Assembly: GCA_963691655.1 (NCBI GenBank)
Contig: OY829327.1
Location: 82,534,019-82,598,018, forward strand
DNA length: 64,000 bases
From: Toxonevra muliebris
Lineage: Eukaryota; Arthropoda; Insecta; Diptera; Pallopteridae
Reading direction: 5' to 3'
The position numbers were made by a program, and so were the translations under genes. The notes beneath the pieces were generated by a model. The model had not been told where the DNA came from. It saw nothing but the letters and a program-made list of their open reading frames with translations, and did no database searches. The first letter of the stretch is position 1. Each line of letters begins with the position of its first letter. Positions 45,054-57,093 of the stretch are shown here, one piece after another.

Positions 45054-46457
45054 TTTAACAACGGCTCTCGACGAGCCATATATCTTTCTTTCTCCATAAT
45101 ATTATTGATATTTCAACCACATTTCATGTAGTTTTTTAATGATGTAAAAATAAATTTAAAGCTATTTATTATTGCGAAGATATTTGGTACTAAAGTTTTA
45201 TTTTCAGTTTGATAATTTATTTTTTCTACATACTGTACCTCAGATTCCATTTTCAGAGAGAGAAGAAAATTTCCATGTTATATATTCAGGCGGTTTAGTG
45301 AACGAATTAAAGATAGCAGTCCCAGTTTCCTTAGGTTCAACTCTCAAATTTTCTTTTCAATTATTCTTTTTAATAAACAAAAAAAAAGGTAAAGGGGCTT
45401 CCCCAAACCTTTTCCCACCCTTAAGAACTAAGAAAAGAGCAACCTCATCGCCTTTATCGTATGAGTAATATTAAGAACTGAATATGACTATTATAGTGTT
45501 TCGTTTATCAAAAAAAAAAAAGTATCAGACAAAATTTCTTGCTTAATTCGAAAATGGCTCCAGAATCAGAACACTCCAACTTCAGGTTTTTGAGTTTTGT
45601 GAAATTTCTACACATGTCATAACCACGAGCTTTTTATATTCGTTTTTCAAAAATTTGGTTCAATTTACATTTTATTTCTTAACAGACCAAGTTTCAGGGT
45701 CCATGTTCTTTGCCATTTGATCTAGTATTAAACTATTTGAAAGTATGTAGCTGTTTGATCTGGCAAATTATAAAACCAAAACATTACCATATTTGAATTA
45801 GAATGAAAATAAAGAAAATACCTATGTATGTAAATATGCAAAGCAAATATAAAACACACAGAAGATAAGAGAAAAATGGTGTGAGGAGCACAAATTTATA
45901 CGGTTACTTACTTTATGATATTTCTGCTTAGCTAAGCAAATATCAAACCGATTCATTTTTTTGTGGTAATTTTTAAGGAAGAAGATTCTATGAATCTCTG
46001 ATTATATTATTTTGTCGGTCCCAAATTTTATTCTTTTTTTCTTGCCACAGCCATTAAACCATTTTTTCATTTAAATATTTGGTTGTAACTGAGAGATTAT
46101 TTACGCTTTAAAAGTATATGGTAAATTTGTATTACCAAGGGCAACCCTTCATCTTTCTTTTTCGGTTGAGGTAGAGATTAATACTGGAGTAAATGGAATA
46201 ATTTTTTCCTTCGTTTTAACCCAGTCAGATCAAATATGTTACGCTATTTCGAATGTAATTGAATTTGCTAATGACAAAAATGCATAGGATTCAAGTAAAA
46301 ATTCGGTTGCTGTAATTGACTAATGCTACTAATTTTAGCGCACGTATTTCAACGCTAAATCATTTTGTTTACTAAATAAATTATCAATTTTCAACATTGA
46401 AAAACAATTGTGGCACACCGTTTTTATTCCGTAACTCTGTATATATATATATCTGTT
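45054..46457. other. AT-rich DNA without a recognised gene
   Basis: The open frame around 45172-45468 shows no domain-like pattern. Ends in a (TA)n run at 46439-46451. Confidence 0.5.
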
Positions 46458-46627
46458 TTAAGGGGGTATTCTTCCCGAGATGCTCCGAAAAATCGATTTT
46501 TTTTATTTAATATTTTTGATGTAGATAACGAGTTTTATGAGAAAGAAGAGGGGGCAATGTATGGTCCTGGAATCACTGATTAACCGTTAGTTACATCATT
46601 TGTAAGCACCATGCATGTAAATCTTTA

Positions 46628-47938
46628 CAGGGTGACAATTGTAAAGTGACGCAAGTTTAATACTCTGCAGCAAGCTTTGCCATTTACCGTTACTTTAATT
46701 TAAAAAGCAAATTCATTCATCATTGGCTTTGCTTTTAATTTCATTTGAATTTTTGTTATTACATTTTGAAATTTCCATAAAAATGGACAAGGAAAATATT
46801 CGTCGTGAAATTATGAAATTTCATTTGGCAAATTATAGTAGCCGTCAAATTGCAAAGGCTTTAAATTTGTCAAGTACGTACGGTAAACCGAGCTATTATT
46901 CGATATAATGAAACTGGGGGTTTTGGAGATAGAGACCGGGGAAAACAACAGTTGCCACTACTGGTTTAACAGAAAAAATTCTTAAACGAATCAAGCGAAA
47001 TCCAAGGCGCTCAATGAGAAAAATCGCTAAGGAAGTGGGAGTAAACCGTGAAACAGTGCGAATCATTGCAAAATCAAAGCTTAATCTTAAGCCGTACAAG
47101 CTCCGAAAAGCTCAAGATCTGACACAAAAAAAGAAAGATTTGCGACTGCAAAGATGCAAGGCGTTGCTACGCTCCTCCGTGTTAAAAAATGTTGAAAATA
47201 TCTTGTTTACAGATGAAAAAATTTTCACGGTTGAACAACATTTCAATGCGCAAAATGACCGAATGTGGCGAACATCATCATCGCCACAAAATAGGACTGT
47301 TGGCCGAGTTCAAAAGCCAGCTTCAGTTATGGTATGGGCTGGAGTTTCCGCTAATGCCAGAACCCCTCTAATATTCGTTGAAGAGGGTGTTAAAATTGAC
47401 CAGGTTGTTTATCGGAGCATTTTAAATGAACATGTTCTTCCCTGGGCCCAAGATACATTTGGAAATGAAAACTGTGAAATGGACTTGAAAAAATGAAATG
47501 GACTTTCCAGCAAGATTCTGCACCTTCCCACATGGCAAAATTAACGCAAACATGGATAAAAGACAATTTTTTTGGATTCATAACATCTCAAGAATGGCCA
47601 CCATACTCCCCAGACTTGAATCCAATGGACTACTCTATTTGGAGTATTTTAGAGAGTAAGGCTTGTGCATCTCAACACCACAGTCTGGAGTCGCTGACAA
47701 ATTCATTAGAGAAAGCCTGGACTGAAATTGGTCAGAAAGTCCTGCGGCGAACAGTCCTACGATTTCCGGATCGATTGAAGGCATGTGTGCAGGCTAAAGG
47801 AGGTTATATTGAATGAGGTGGGGTTCAAATGAATGCTTATATATTCAGCAATGTTAACACTTAATTGTACTTAATGGAAGTACGTCCTTTTGAAAATAAC
47901 TGCTGTAATGTGTGCGTCACTTTACGATTGTCACCCTG
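46628..47938 (+). mobile_element. maT (DD37D) element, copy 2, nested
   Basis: TIRs CAGGGTGACAATTGTAAAGT and, inward from the right, CAGGGTGACAATCGTAAAGT, flanked by TA (46626-46627, 47939-47940). Length 1311 bp. It lies wholly inside the TTAA element and so is younger than it. Confidence 0.92.
46783..47816 (+). pseudogene. maT transposase, copy 2, several indels
   Basis: Same protein as copy 1. By comparison it has a 2-bp insertion at about 46875 (after LNLSS), a 4-bp loss near 46946, and an insertion of about 26 bp at 47474-47500 next to the NENWTFQQDSAP block. The insertion repeats the neighbouring GAAATGGACTT sequence. All three catalytic Asp codons are still present but in different frames. 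Non-functional. Confidence 0.9.
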
Positions 47939-48693
47939 TACACTCGTTTTTCTCGAAACCATTTTTTTCGGGACGGTGGACACGATTCACAAAAAAACAC
48001 TTGTCCAATTGACTTGAAATTTTACAAGGCTACTAAGCAAATGTATAGGTATGGTCTTATCAAGGATTATGGCGAAAGCATTTGTTTAACTAATGTTCTT
48101 AATGCAAAATATAAACAAAAACAGGGCAAAAAATCGTCATTTTTTTTCAAAAGTCTGATTTAAATTGAAAAAATTTTTTTTCTTATTCCCTAGATGAAGC
48201 GATAGCAGGAAGTCTCACGATTACAAAATGGGTTACATTTTGTGTTTCAGAATATTTAAACCGGAGATATCATGTCCACCATGGAGCAACTATTTTCGGC
48301 AGGCTCAAGTTCGAGGTGTCGAATGAACCATTATTAACAAAGATATTTTTAACATTAAAAACGAAAATTATTGTTCATAACCTGTAGAAAAACTTGCAAA
48401 AAACCTCGAATAAAAATATTGAAAAGCTTTTCATTTACAACGATTTGAAAATATCGATACTTCGCATCATCTCGGGTAGAATACCGCCTTAATTTCGTTA
48501 ATAGCCTGTTTTAATGGACCCGCTTTAAATCTATCAATTACGGATTATTTTCAACTTCGGTCTTCCGTCGTTCAGTTCAATTGTATCAAAAAACTGGGTA
48601 GGCCATTCACTTCATCGTCTAATTTTACCAAAGAATATATATGTGGCATTATTTTTTCAGCCATTGAAATGTTTTTGCCATAGAAGACCTTAA

Positions 48694-49191
48694 CTCTTTC
48701 ATACCCAATGTTGCGTATATGCAACATTCACTTTAATGTGGCATAAAATATGTATTTAACAAATTTCACTAATAATAATATTTACATTCAGTTCTGTAAG
48801 GTTTCACGTTTGCTGGTTCACGTTTGCTGGTTGCCGAACATTTGAAATTTCTTGCTTCAGCAAAAAACCTAAGTACAAAATTTTGTAGTAAAATCGTTTG
48901 CACTATTTTTTGAAAAAAAAAACAAATGTTTAATTATTACTAAGCGGAAATTTTGTTTATCAGATATGTTTATAAAAGATAAGAGAATATGGAAATTAAA
49001 AAATTGGAGAAAAAGAGTTATCCGGTGGTTGTCAACAGCTTCATAGCTAGGTTTTTTAACCTTTAATAAGGGACAAAAAAATCAATGTAGAAGCAAGAAA
49101 TTTGGTGTCATGATTGTGGAAAACCTAAGCAACGATAATTTCAAATCAAACTGTTTCTATCAAACCCCATTATAATTCGAGCGTCAAAGGG
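48694..49191. mobile_element. TTAA-flanked MITE (piggyBac-like), copy 2
   Basis: TTAA at 48690-48693 and 49192-49195. It is the reverse orientation of the copy at 19837-20357: left end CTCTTTCATACCCAATGTTG, right end inward CCCTTTGACGCTCGAATTAT. A 13-bp direct repeat (TTCACGTTTGCTG type) occurs near 48805-48830. Non-coding. Confidence 0.78.
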
Positions 49192-49195
49192 TTAA

Positions 49196-50529
49196 CCTAT
49201 CGTAAAACATTTTTTCACTTTTACCCATTTTGTTTGGTTTTAGACAAATTATTTTTCTATTCTGTTGGAGAAGAGAGGATCTGCAAGGCTTCAGTAAAAA
49301 AAGGGAATGTAAGGTGCATATTACAGCGATTCCCCCGTTTTTTCTACAACATGGCGGTACATAATCTATTGGATTTGTTGGACTTTATAAGGATTTCATT
49401 GAGCTTTCCATACAAAAAGTCAATGTATACATATAATTACATATACACACACTCACATAAGTATGCATACTATACAATTTTTCGATTTTTTTACGGAATA
49501 ATTAAAATGTGTAAATTTCTTGAATGCAGCTTTTTATTATTTTGTTATTTTGCTTTTTTATACACTGATAACAAAAACAAACCAAACAATTCCTATGAGT
49601 GTAGTATGTAAAAAGAAGGAAAAATGGAACCCCTATATAGTGAAATCTCACAAAACTGCAAGGAACCTAAACTTTTCTATGCCGTCTCGTCTATCAGAGG
49701 CCGATAAAGTTAATGGAGGCCATTCAAATTTTTTAACATTAATTTTCAATATTTTTTCTAACATTTTTAAACAATTTTGTGAACACTTTTTCTTTATTTA
49801 TCGTTTTACTCATTTAGATATGGTTCTGTTTTTGGCTTTTCTTAGTTTACAATGATGAATTAAATAAAACTGCGTCAAACAAAAAATTTTAATTTGAATT
49901 ATTACATTAGAAAATCGAATTTAGAGAAAATCTTGCGAATACTTATGTGAATGTGTGTACATATGTAGTAAGTCGCTGTCGCTGTGATTAGACGGATTTT
50001 TAATCGGTCTTCTGTCTAAAGTTCAACTAATTATTATTTCAAATAAATTATTATAAATAAATTTTATATTTACTTAAAACAAAAAAATCACGATTGAAAA
50101 CTGAGTATTAATCCATTCCTGCATATTCAAATTTTTTTCTCTTTTTTTTTTTATAAAATGAATGAACTCAAAATTATCTTACAATCTATACATATTTCGT
50201 CGCCTGAGAATTGATTTGGCGTATAGGTATACGAATACGTATACACATAAGCCAAATGAATTCTCATGCAACGATTTGCCATTTTTATATCTTATTTACT
50301 CTCTCTTGTGCTATTCGGCTCCTTGAAATTTATGAGAAAATACCGCAGAGTTCGACAAACTCATTTGGCTCTCACTGCGCCAAACCGCTGCCCCTAACCG
50401 GAGATTATGAACCCTGCAATCATTGCACATCCTAAATTCCTGTACTACGATGGCAGAGGGTACCTATGCCAAAATGTAAATCGATCGCAGGAACGATTGA
50501 AAGCGTCAAATATGCAGACAGAGGAGTGA
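49196..50529. other. AT-rich DNA without a recognised gene
   Basis: Overlapping open frames at 49234-49855 have low-complexity Phe/Tyr/Ile-rich translations and no domain pattern. No RNA gene seen. Confidence 0.5.
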
Positions 50530-50904
50530 AGCCCCATTTACAATGGAGCGAGGAAGCGAGGCGAGTTTCGAAGCTGAACGAAAGCACTTGTCGCTATTCT
50601 CGTTGTTCAATTAACAATTAAGCGATATGCGGTTAACAAAATAACAAAAGAAATGAAATATGACACATGTAGAGTTACCAACTTCCTCTTTCAAAAATAG
50701 TGAATACATTTTAAAATGAAGCATTATTCCGTTTTTCCTCAGTTTTCTACTAATATGCTACATATTTTAATTTATTTCAACAGTGATATAGCTCATATGG
50801 CAACTCTACTGCATGTATCAGCATCGTTTCTCGGTCGCGTCATTTTTCTAAATTTTCAAAATTCACTGGTGAGACGAGAGCTTCCATCGCTTCATTGTAG
50901 ACAG

Positions 50905-51771
50905 CAAGGCCGTATTTAGGGGGGGGGGGGGGGGGAAGCGGGTTTTGGGGGTCAGGACACCTGGGGGGGCCCCGAAATGTGGAAACTTTCTTCTATTTTT
51001 TGATATTAATTGCCAGTGGATGAAAAAAAGTCAAAATAAAATCAATTGAACAGTTTTTAAATATTTTTTACTTCCATCTTTTCTTTTCTTTCTAAAGAGT
51101 CAAAGATAAAAAAATAAACTTGAAATCTTAGTTACACTATGCGACCAGATCCGATTTGTTTTCAGTAACTGTTTTTGATTTACAGATTCGGGTGTAGGGC
51201 TCATTTCGAAGGGCATGATTCAGCCTATAATTTCTGGATTTCGAAGTTTGTAGCACGCCAGTGTTCAGCTCTCCAATATAAAAAAAATGGCCAAAAATTC
51301 TATTTTAGGGTTTTCCATCTCATTTTTTCTAAAACGTGGCGTGATGGAAAATTTTTGAACTCAGATTCGTGTTCAGTATAAAAAATTCATTCACAAACAC
51401 TAGGAACCATTTTATTCGCAAAGCCCATGTAGGGCAGTAGTAGTGGATCAGCTCCAAAGTTTTAGGAAACAATCTTAAAATGTAATTAATTCTTTAACCC
51501 ATTATTGCTCAGAGCACCCCGACTCGGAAGGCCTCTTTCAATGCAGTAACTGCACGAATTTTAGGAATATTACCCAACCTCATCCTGATTCCTTAGCATT
51601 GCCCGAATTCCCACTGATAATCATTTGAAAAAAATGAGCCTCTGACTATTTTTAGTATTTTTGGTAATTGTTTTGAGGTCGGGCTCATCATCAGTAATGG
51701 CAAGTCAGTGTCAATTTTCTTCGAATGAAAACACCCCCGCCCCCCGGAAAAAAATCCTGGCTACGGCCCTG
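50905..51771 (-). mobile_element. hAT-like MITE, CARGGCCGTA family, copy c, perfect TSD
   Basis: Ends CAAGGCCGTATTTAGG (left) and CAGGGCCGTAGCCAGG (inward from the right), flanked by a perfect GTAGACAG duplication at 50897-50904 and 51772-51779. It is in the opposite orientation to copy b. A run of about 16 G lies at 50920-50935. This copy fixes the superfamily-level assignment of the family to an 8-bp-duplicating transposase. Confidence 0.88.
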
Positions 51772-51776
51772 GTAGA

Positions 51777-52809
51777 CAGCGATGCCAACTTGCGGGAAAT
51801 TTCCCGATTTGCAGGGAATTTGATTTAGAGCGGGGAATGAGCTGTTTTTTGCGGGGAATTTGAAGTCGTTCATTTTTTTTTTTTGTTAAATTTTATGTAA
51901 TGTAAAACGTTTAATATATGCTTTATTTCATATTTTGGGTCTTAAAATCTTCATATTTTCTTAAGTGGATCCTGCACTTTATTGGTTTGTAGAAATCGAT
52001 TTTTTAAAAAAATGTGAAATTGAAAGTATTATATTTCGAAAGTATTTTGTAAAAATTTCAGAGAGAAACTCGGAGTGATTTCGTAGATATAGATGATTAT
52101 AGCGGCGCCGAATGTCAATCAGACCAAAAGAGTCGCGCGGTGCTTCGACTTCCCTTTCGGCCGAAAGGCTTAGGTATGTCTTAGCCCGGCACCTCCTGAT
52201 TAATAACTCTTAATTCCTGCTGACTAATCTGTAAACTTATAAATTACGGTCAGCCATCATAAAGAAGAAAAAATATATTTTATCTGTTAAAAACCGATAG
52301 TCAAAACTTTGAACCTTTTTTTTCTCAAAACAAGGTTTTTGCCATTTTTTATTCGAGTCAAAAGAAAGCCCATGTCTGTTCATTTGATAACTTTGATGTC
52401 TAAAAGTGGGCTGAGGTTTGTTTATCTATTAAAATGAATGTCTAGTTACTCAACACACCTCATTTCGTTTAAATTTGGTGTGATAACTACTACCCAATAT
52501 GACTAAACTTTGTGAAATGAAATCTCCCATGTGTCGAAAGAATTTCGGATTCAGAAAGAATATTTCTATTAATTTACGAGTCCTTTAAAAATTGGTTAAA
52601 TTTTGGACCGAGAAAGTTCAGGGTCGCGCTCAAATAATACTTACCGAGATCAATTTTAAGATATTTTTCGTTTTTGTAAAATGTTTATATGGAAAGTGCG
52701 TGTCGCGCTGTTATATTATGAAATTATACCGATGCGGGGAATTTCACCGAAAATCGGGGAATTTCTCGAGGGCTATCGCGGAGAAAGAAAAATTGAGTTG
52801 GCATCCCTG
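51777..52809. mobile_element. hAT-like element, CAGSGATGCCAACT termini (left end interrupted)
   Basis: The right end, inward, is CAGGGATGCCAACTC, followed by ATTGTAGA at 52810-52817. The left end CAGCGATGCCAACTTGCGGG starts at 51777, but its own flank ATTGTAGA is found at 50894-50901, before the element at 50905-51771. Its first three bases CAG are duplicated at 50902-50904. So a later insertion landed on this junction. The CAGGGATGCCA end and 8-bp duplication are typical of hAT. No transposase frame. Confidence 0.85.
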
Positions 52810-53000
52810 ATTGTAGATGTGCATATTTCAACACATTGAATGGACGAGACGCTTTTGAACATCGCTTTGCTTCGCATCCTCGCTCCATTGTATACATGAG
52901 GCTTAAATCGGCTTCATCAATTTCTACGGGAACACAAGCAGCATCTGGCCAATAACAACTACAACGGCAACCTCAGAGGCAGAAAACGATCACGTTCAAA

Positions 53001-54458
53001 GAAAATATTCGTAAATAATTTTTATGAAACTGATGTTTAAATTAGATACGATGATGTATTTGATCGACCCTATAAGACTAAGGACAAGAGTGGATGCCTT
53101 GAAGCTTTAGGATTTGTTCTTTCCAAGTTTTTTTTTAATCTTAACCTAAAACAAAAGTGGCCGAAAATGACAAAAAATTCACAAAATAATCAATTTAAAT
53201 TTTTTCAAATAAATATTATTCAGTATGAATTCCAGTGCATTTTTTTTATCGTGAAAGACATAATTTTGATAACTCATTGACTTCCCATTACCCAACCTTA
53301 AAAAAATTACCAAAAATGCTAAAAATAGTCCGAGGCTCATTTTTCCAAATGATTATCAGTAGGAATTTGGGCCATTATCATTGATGAGGATCCCGGATGA
53401 TGTTGGCATATATTCCCTAAATTCGAACAGTCACAGCATTAAAAGGGATCTTCCGAGCAGCAATGGGTTAAAGAATTAATTACAATTTAAGATTGTCTCC
53501 AAAAATTTTGGAGCTGATCCGTTAACACTGCCCTGCATGGGTTTGGCGAATAATATAGTTCCTAGTGTTTGCGAATGAATTTTCCATGCTGAACACAAAT
53601 ATGAGGTCAGAAACTTCGCATTACGTCACGTTTTAGAAAAAATAGGACTGAAACCACTAAAAATAGCGTTTTTGGCCATTTTTTTAAATTGTAGAGCTGA
53701 ACCCTGACGTGCTAGAAACTTCGAAAATTAGGAATTAAAGGCTCAATCATGCCCTTTTAAATAAACTCTAAGTCATATTGTTTTCATGCGCCCTTAAAGC
53801 AGAGGATGTGTTTATGTCTAGGGGTGCAGGAAAAAAGGTACAAAGAACGGATCTTATTTTACTCCCACCCATGGCCAGACATAATGAAAAGTGAAGTGGT
53901 CCGCTGGTTACAAATCTGCAGTCAGATTTTAAAAATTCAAAATACCGGATCAAATATGGCGGACGAGTTTAGGATAAAAGAGAAATCTGATGGTAGAAAA
54001 ACTGCATAATAAAATATTGCTTTGTATTACTTTTCAAATAAGTCTAATTTTGCAAGGACCCGACAGTTTTTTCTATTTTTTATTAATTTTTAAACTTTTC
54101 TAAATGTTACACGACGAAACTTTAAATCAGAAACAGTTAGTGACATAGAAAAACTATGAATACAGGATTGCTTAGCATCGCCTTCTCTTTTTGCATCCGA
54201 AGTCAAAACTCATGTCAAAGAAAACAAATCTGATTTGATCCCATAGTGTAACTAAGATTTCAAGTTTACTTGACTTTGTAGAAAAAAAACGATGGAAGTA
54301 AAAAATATTCAAAAATCGTCTAATAGATTTTATTTTCAACTTTTTTGCCATCCACTGGCAATTAATATAAAAAATTAGAAGAAAGTTTCCACATTTAAGG
54401 GGGGGCGGGGGGAGGGGGAGGTCAGAACCCCCAAAACCTCCCCCTAAATACGGCCTTG
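53001..54458 (+). mobile_element. hAT-like MITE, CARGGCCGTA family, copy d (longer internal region)
   Basis: Matches copy b from GAAAATATTCGTAA on and ends CCCCCTAAATACGGCCTTG at 54458. The left terminal repeat is missing. It holds about 390 bp (roughly 53645-54045) absent from copy b, so it is closer to a longer progenitor. That extra part has no recognisable domain. Confidence 0.75.
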
Positions 54459-54738
54459 CTCAGTATCACCTTTTGTTTTTGAATCCGTAGTCAAACCTCA
54501 TGTCGAAGAAAACAAATCGGTTTTGATTGCATGGTGTAACTAAGAGTTCAAATTTATTTTTTATATTTGACTTTTTAGAAAAAAAACCGATGGAAGTAAA
54601 AAATATCGTTAAATAGATTTTATTTTGACTTTTTTTCCATCCATTGGCAATTAATCTCAGAAATTAGAATAAAGTTTCCATATTTCGGGAGGGGGGAGGG
54701 GTTAGAAGCCCGAAACCTCCCCCCTAAATACGGCCTTG
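54459..54738 (+). repeat. Tandem second copy of the MITE 3' terminal region
   Basis: It repeats the terminal about 285 bp of copy d (54169-54456) directly after its end, starting at CTCAGTATCACC and again ending CCCCTAAATACGGCCTTG. The junction shares TTGCT with the internal start point (TTGCTTAGCATCGCC against TTGCTCAGTATCACC). Confidence 0.8.
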
Positions 54739-56028
54739 GAATAAATACTACTAGTTAATTTCATGAGACGTGATTTTTACTGGCAAAACGAAAATATTTC
54801 ATGGTTCACCCGCAAATTATGATAAATTTGAAAACTGTGATTAATAATAAAAACGAAAAACCACTAAAACTCTTTTAAAACGAACTACACACATTCAAAT
54901 TATGTAACTCTGAATAATCCAAATTTATATCTCTTTGCACTTCCACAACTACTAATATATACAATTTTCGCCCCACACCCACCTTCAATTTTTAATAATC
55001 TCGTGAGTATATGAAAAATTGCATTGTTATTTTATTGACAATGCAACTTAATAATTTGGGTCATGGCTTCATTCGCTACGGTGACAATTATTATCCTCTG
55101 TGTATAACACCCTTTAATAACTGCGTGCAATTGATTCCACCAATCGAAACTCACATGGCGAATTGATTAAATTTTTAAAAATTAAGTTGTTCACTGTACA
55201 TGCATTTATTTTTCTCATTTTCCATTGACAAAGGACCTTTTGTGTTGTGGATGTACGTTGATGTGACCAACAACAGTGTGCAAAATACTGTTTTTCTTAA
55301 TGAAAATAATTATTATTATTGAATGTGAACAGTTTCCGATATCTACGTAAAACTTTTGTATTCATACGAAATCGGTTTTTGTATTTCTTTAAATTGATCA
55401 GAACAACAACAACACAAAAATGCCATATAAAATGCGTGTCGCGATTTTTATGCAAACATTGGTGATTTATTTAGTGAATGTGTGTGTGCTTTTCTTGTTA
55501 TCAACCCAATTGTCGGTGCGAATGGTGAAGTAGTGAAGGGAAGCAGAGAAGCAGAAAACTGCAAAACTGTAAACTATGTTACAGAAAAGAAGAATTACTG
55601 CGCCACAATGATAAATGAAGTTGGAGGTGGATTATTATAAAAATAAATCCAAAAACGAGGAACGCTCTAGAAAAGTAAGTACAAGTGAAGGAAAATATTT
55701 AAAAAGAAAACGAAAAATTGGTGAAAATTTAGCTGCGTCTCCTCAAGTGCATTACTAATGGGTTGTTGTTGTTGTTCATTCATTCATTCATTCATTTATC
55801 AAGGGATGCACAAAACGAATATAAATTACCAACAGCTGTATCAGGAACAGCAACAGTAGTGATATTCCTTGGGCAACGAGTTAAAGGCAATGAAAATAAA
55901 ACGAAATATCGCAATAAAAATAAAGCTGGGCCGTAAAATGTTCGCTAAATGAACACAATTGAAATAAAATCATTAATAAAGAGATTTTAAAAGAAATATT
56001 CAGACATTTAAAAAGTAAATTTAAAATT
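54739..56028. other. AT-rich DNA without a recognised gene
   Basis: Includes a (TTG)n(ATTC)n microsatellite at 55763-55796. No gene or repeat recognised. Confidence 0.5.
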
Positions 56029-56614
56029 ACACAGTCCAACACAGTCCAACGTTAAATTATTTTTGTAAAATAAATAAATAAATAATGCATGTCTCAGTTT
56101 TTTCTTAAAGTGGGTAAAAGTTTTCTTATTTTGGTCGCAGGGAATTGAATACTAAGTGAAAAAAGTGTTATAAATTGATGTCTGAGAAAAATCTTATGAG
56201 GGAAGTTTTATGGTAGAATTTTACGAGGGTCATTTCTATGGAACATTTTAACCCTTTAGTTCCCCTTTTTACGGTATAATTTGACCCCTTTTTTGATGAA
56301 AACCTTAAAAGTCCTTTCAAAAGAAACATTTATGGATTAAAATATTCTACAATAATATTTGCAACCAAATTTCACTAGAGGTCCCCAAAGACATAAAAGT
56401 CATATACATAACGGTTAAAAATTAATAAAAGGAAATAGCAGCCTACCTACATAAATAAAATATGCTATAATGTGAATTCAGCATTATGATTAATTTTGAT
56501 AATTGTAACATTAATTTTGACTAAGATGGGGACGTCCACAGCTGGACACCTGTGGACACCAATTTTTCTGATTTTCATAAATGTTGTAGGGGGCGGTAAT
56601 CTAAAAGACACGTA

Positions 56615-56812
56615 GGGTATGTTCGGTCATGTAGTACTGCAACATTTGCAAAAGCAAAAACGTTAAAAACGCCATATTTGTCTGTTGATCACCCATTTAA
56701 CAGAAGCAGTTGTAGCGATGCTTCTTGACACCGCTAATGCTTGACCAGCAGCCAATACATTTTGAACATTTTTGTTTCTGCAAATGCTACAGTAATGCAT
56801 AACCGAACATAC
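56615..56812. mobile_element. Short MITE, GGGTATGTTCGGT termini
   Basis: Left GTATGTTCGGTCATGTAGTA and, inward from the right, GTATGTTCGGTTATGCATTA, continuing through about 48 bp (CATTTGCAAAAGC against CATTTGCAGAAAC). ACGTA occurs on both sides. The GGG.ATGTTCGG end recalls Harbinger-type MITEs. Confidence 0.68.
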
Positions 56813-57093
56813 ACGTATTTTTTTTATCGGCGGAAAAACGGTTTTAAGTTGAGTTCCACCTCCCAAAGTAGGGGGTGTAAAAGTAGGGGTTCTGAAAGTA
56901 GGAAATTTTAGAAAAAAGATGGACACAAAAATCCTCATCCTAATGTGAGAAACCTGGGAACATTCCCTTGTAAGTTGTATTCTGGGTTTCCGTGGTTAGC
57001 GACTCTCGTATAAGAATTATAAGTAGTGTGAGTAGTGAGTATAAAAATAAAATATTTGTCAAAATTAAGAAAATTAAAGAAGTAAAATACTCA

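Larger units (their letters stand above)
46462..48488. mobile_element. TTAA-flanked TIR element split by a maT element
   Basis: Ends GGGGGTATTCTTCCCGAGAT and, inward from the right, GGCGGTATTCTACCCGAGAT, flanked by TTAA at 46458-46461 and 48489-48492. Without the maT it is about 715 bp and non-coding. The TTAA duplication fits piggyBac or Kolobok. Confidence 0.75.
50531..52902. mobile_element. Outer TIR element holding two nested hAT-like elements
   Basis: Left end GCCCCATTTACAATGGAGCG and, inward from the right, GCCTCATGTATACAATGGAG followed by CGAGGATGCGAAGC (left: CGAGGAAGCGAGGC). Its own sequence is only about 460 bp once the nested elements are removed. The duplication is not clear; superfamily unassigned. 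Confidence 0.68.

Noticed and set aside
49234..49855. Overlapping open frames as a host gene
   Set aside because: Translations are low-complexity Phe/Tyr/Ile-rich, no domain pattern, no splice-supported extension.
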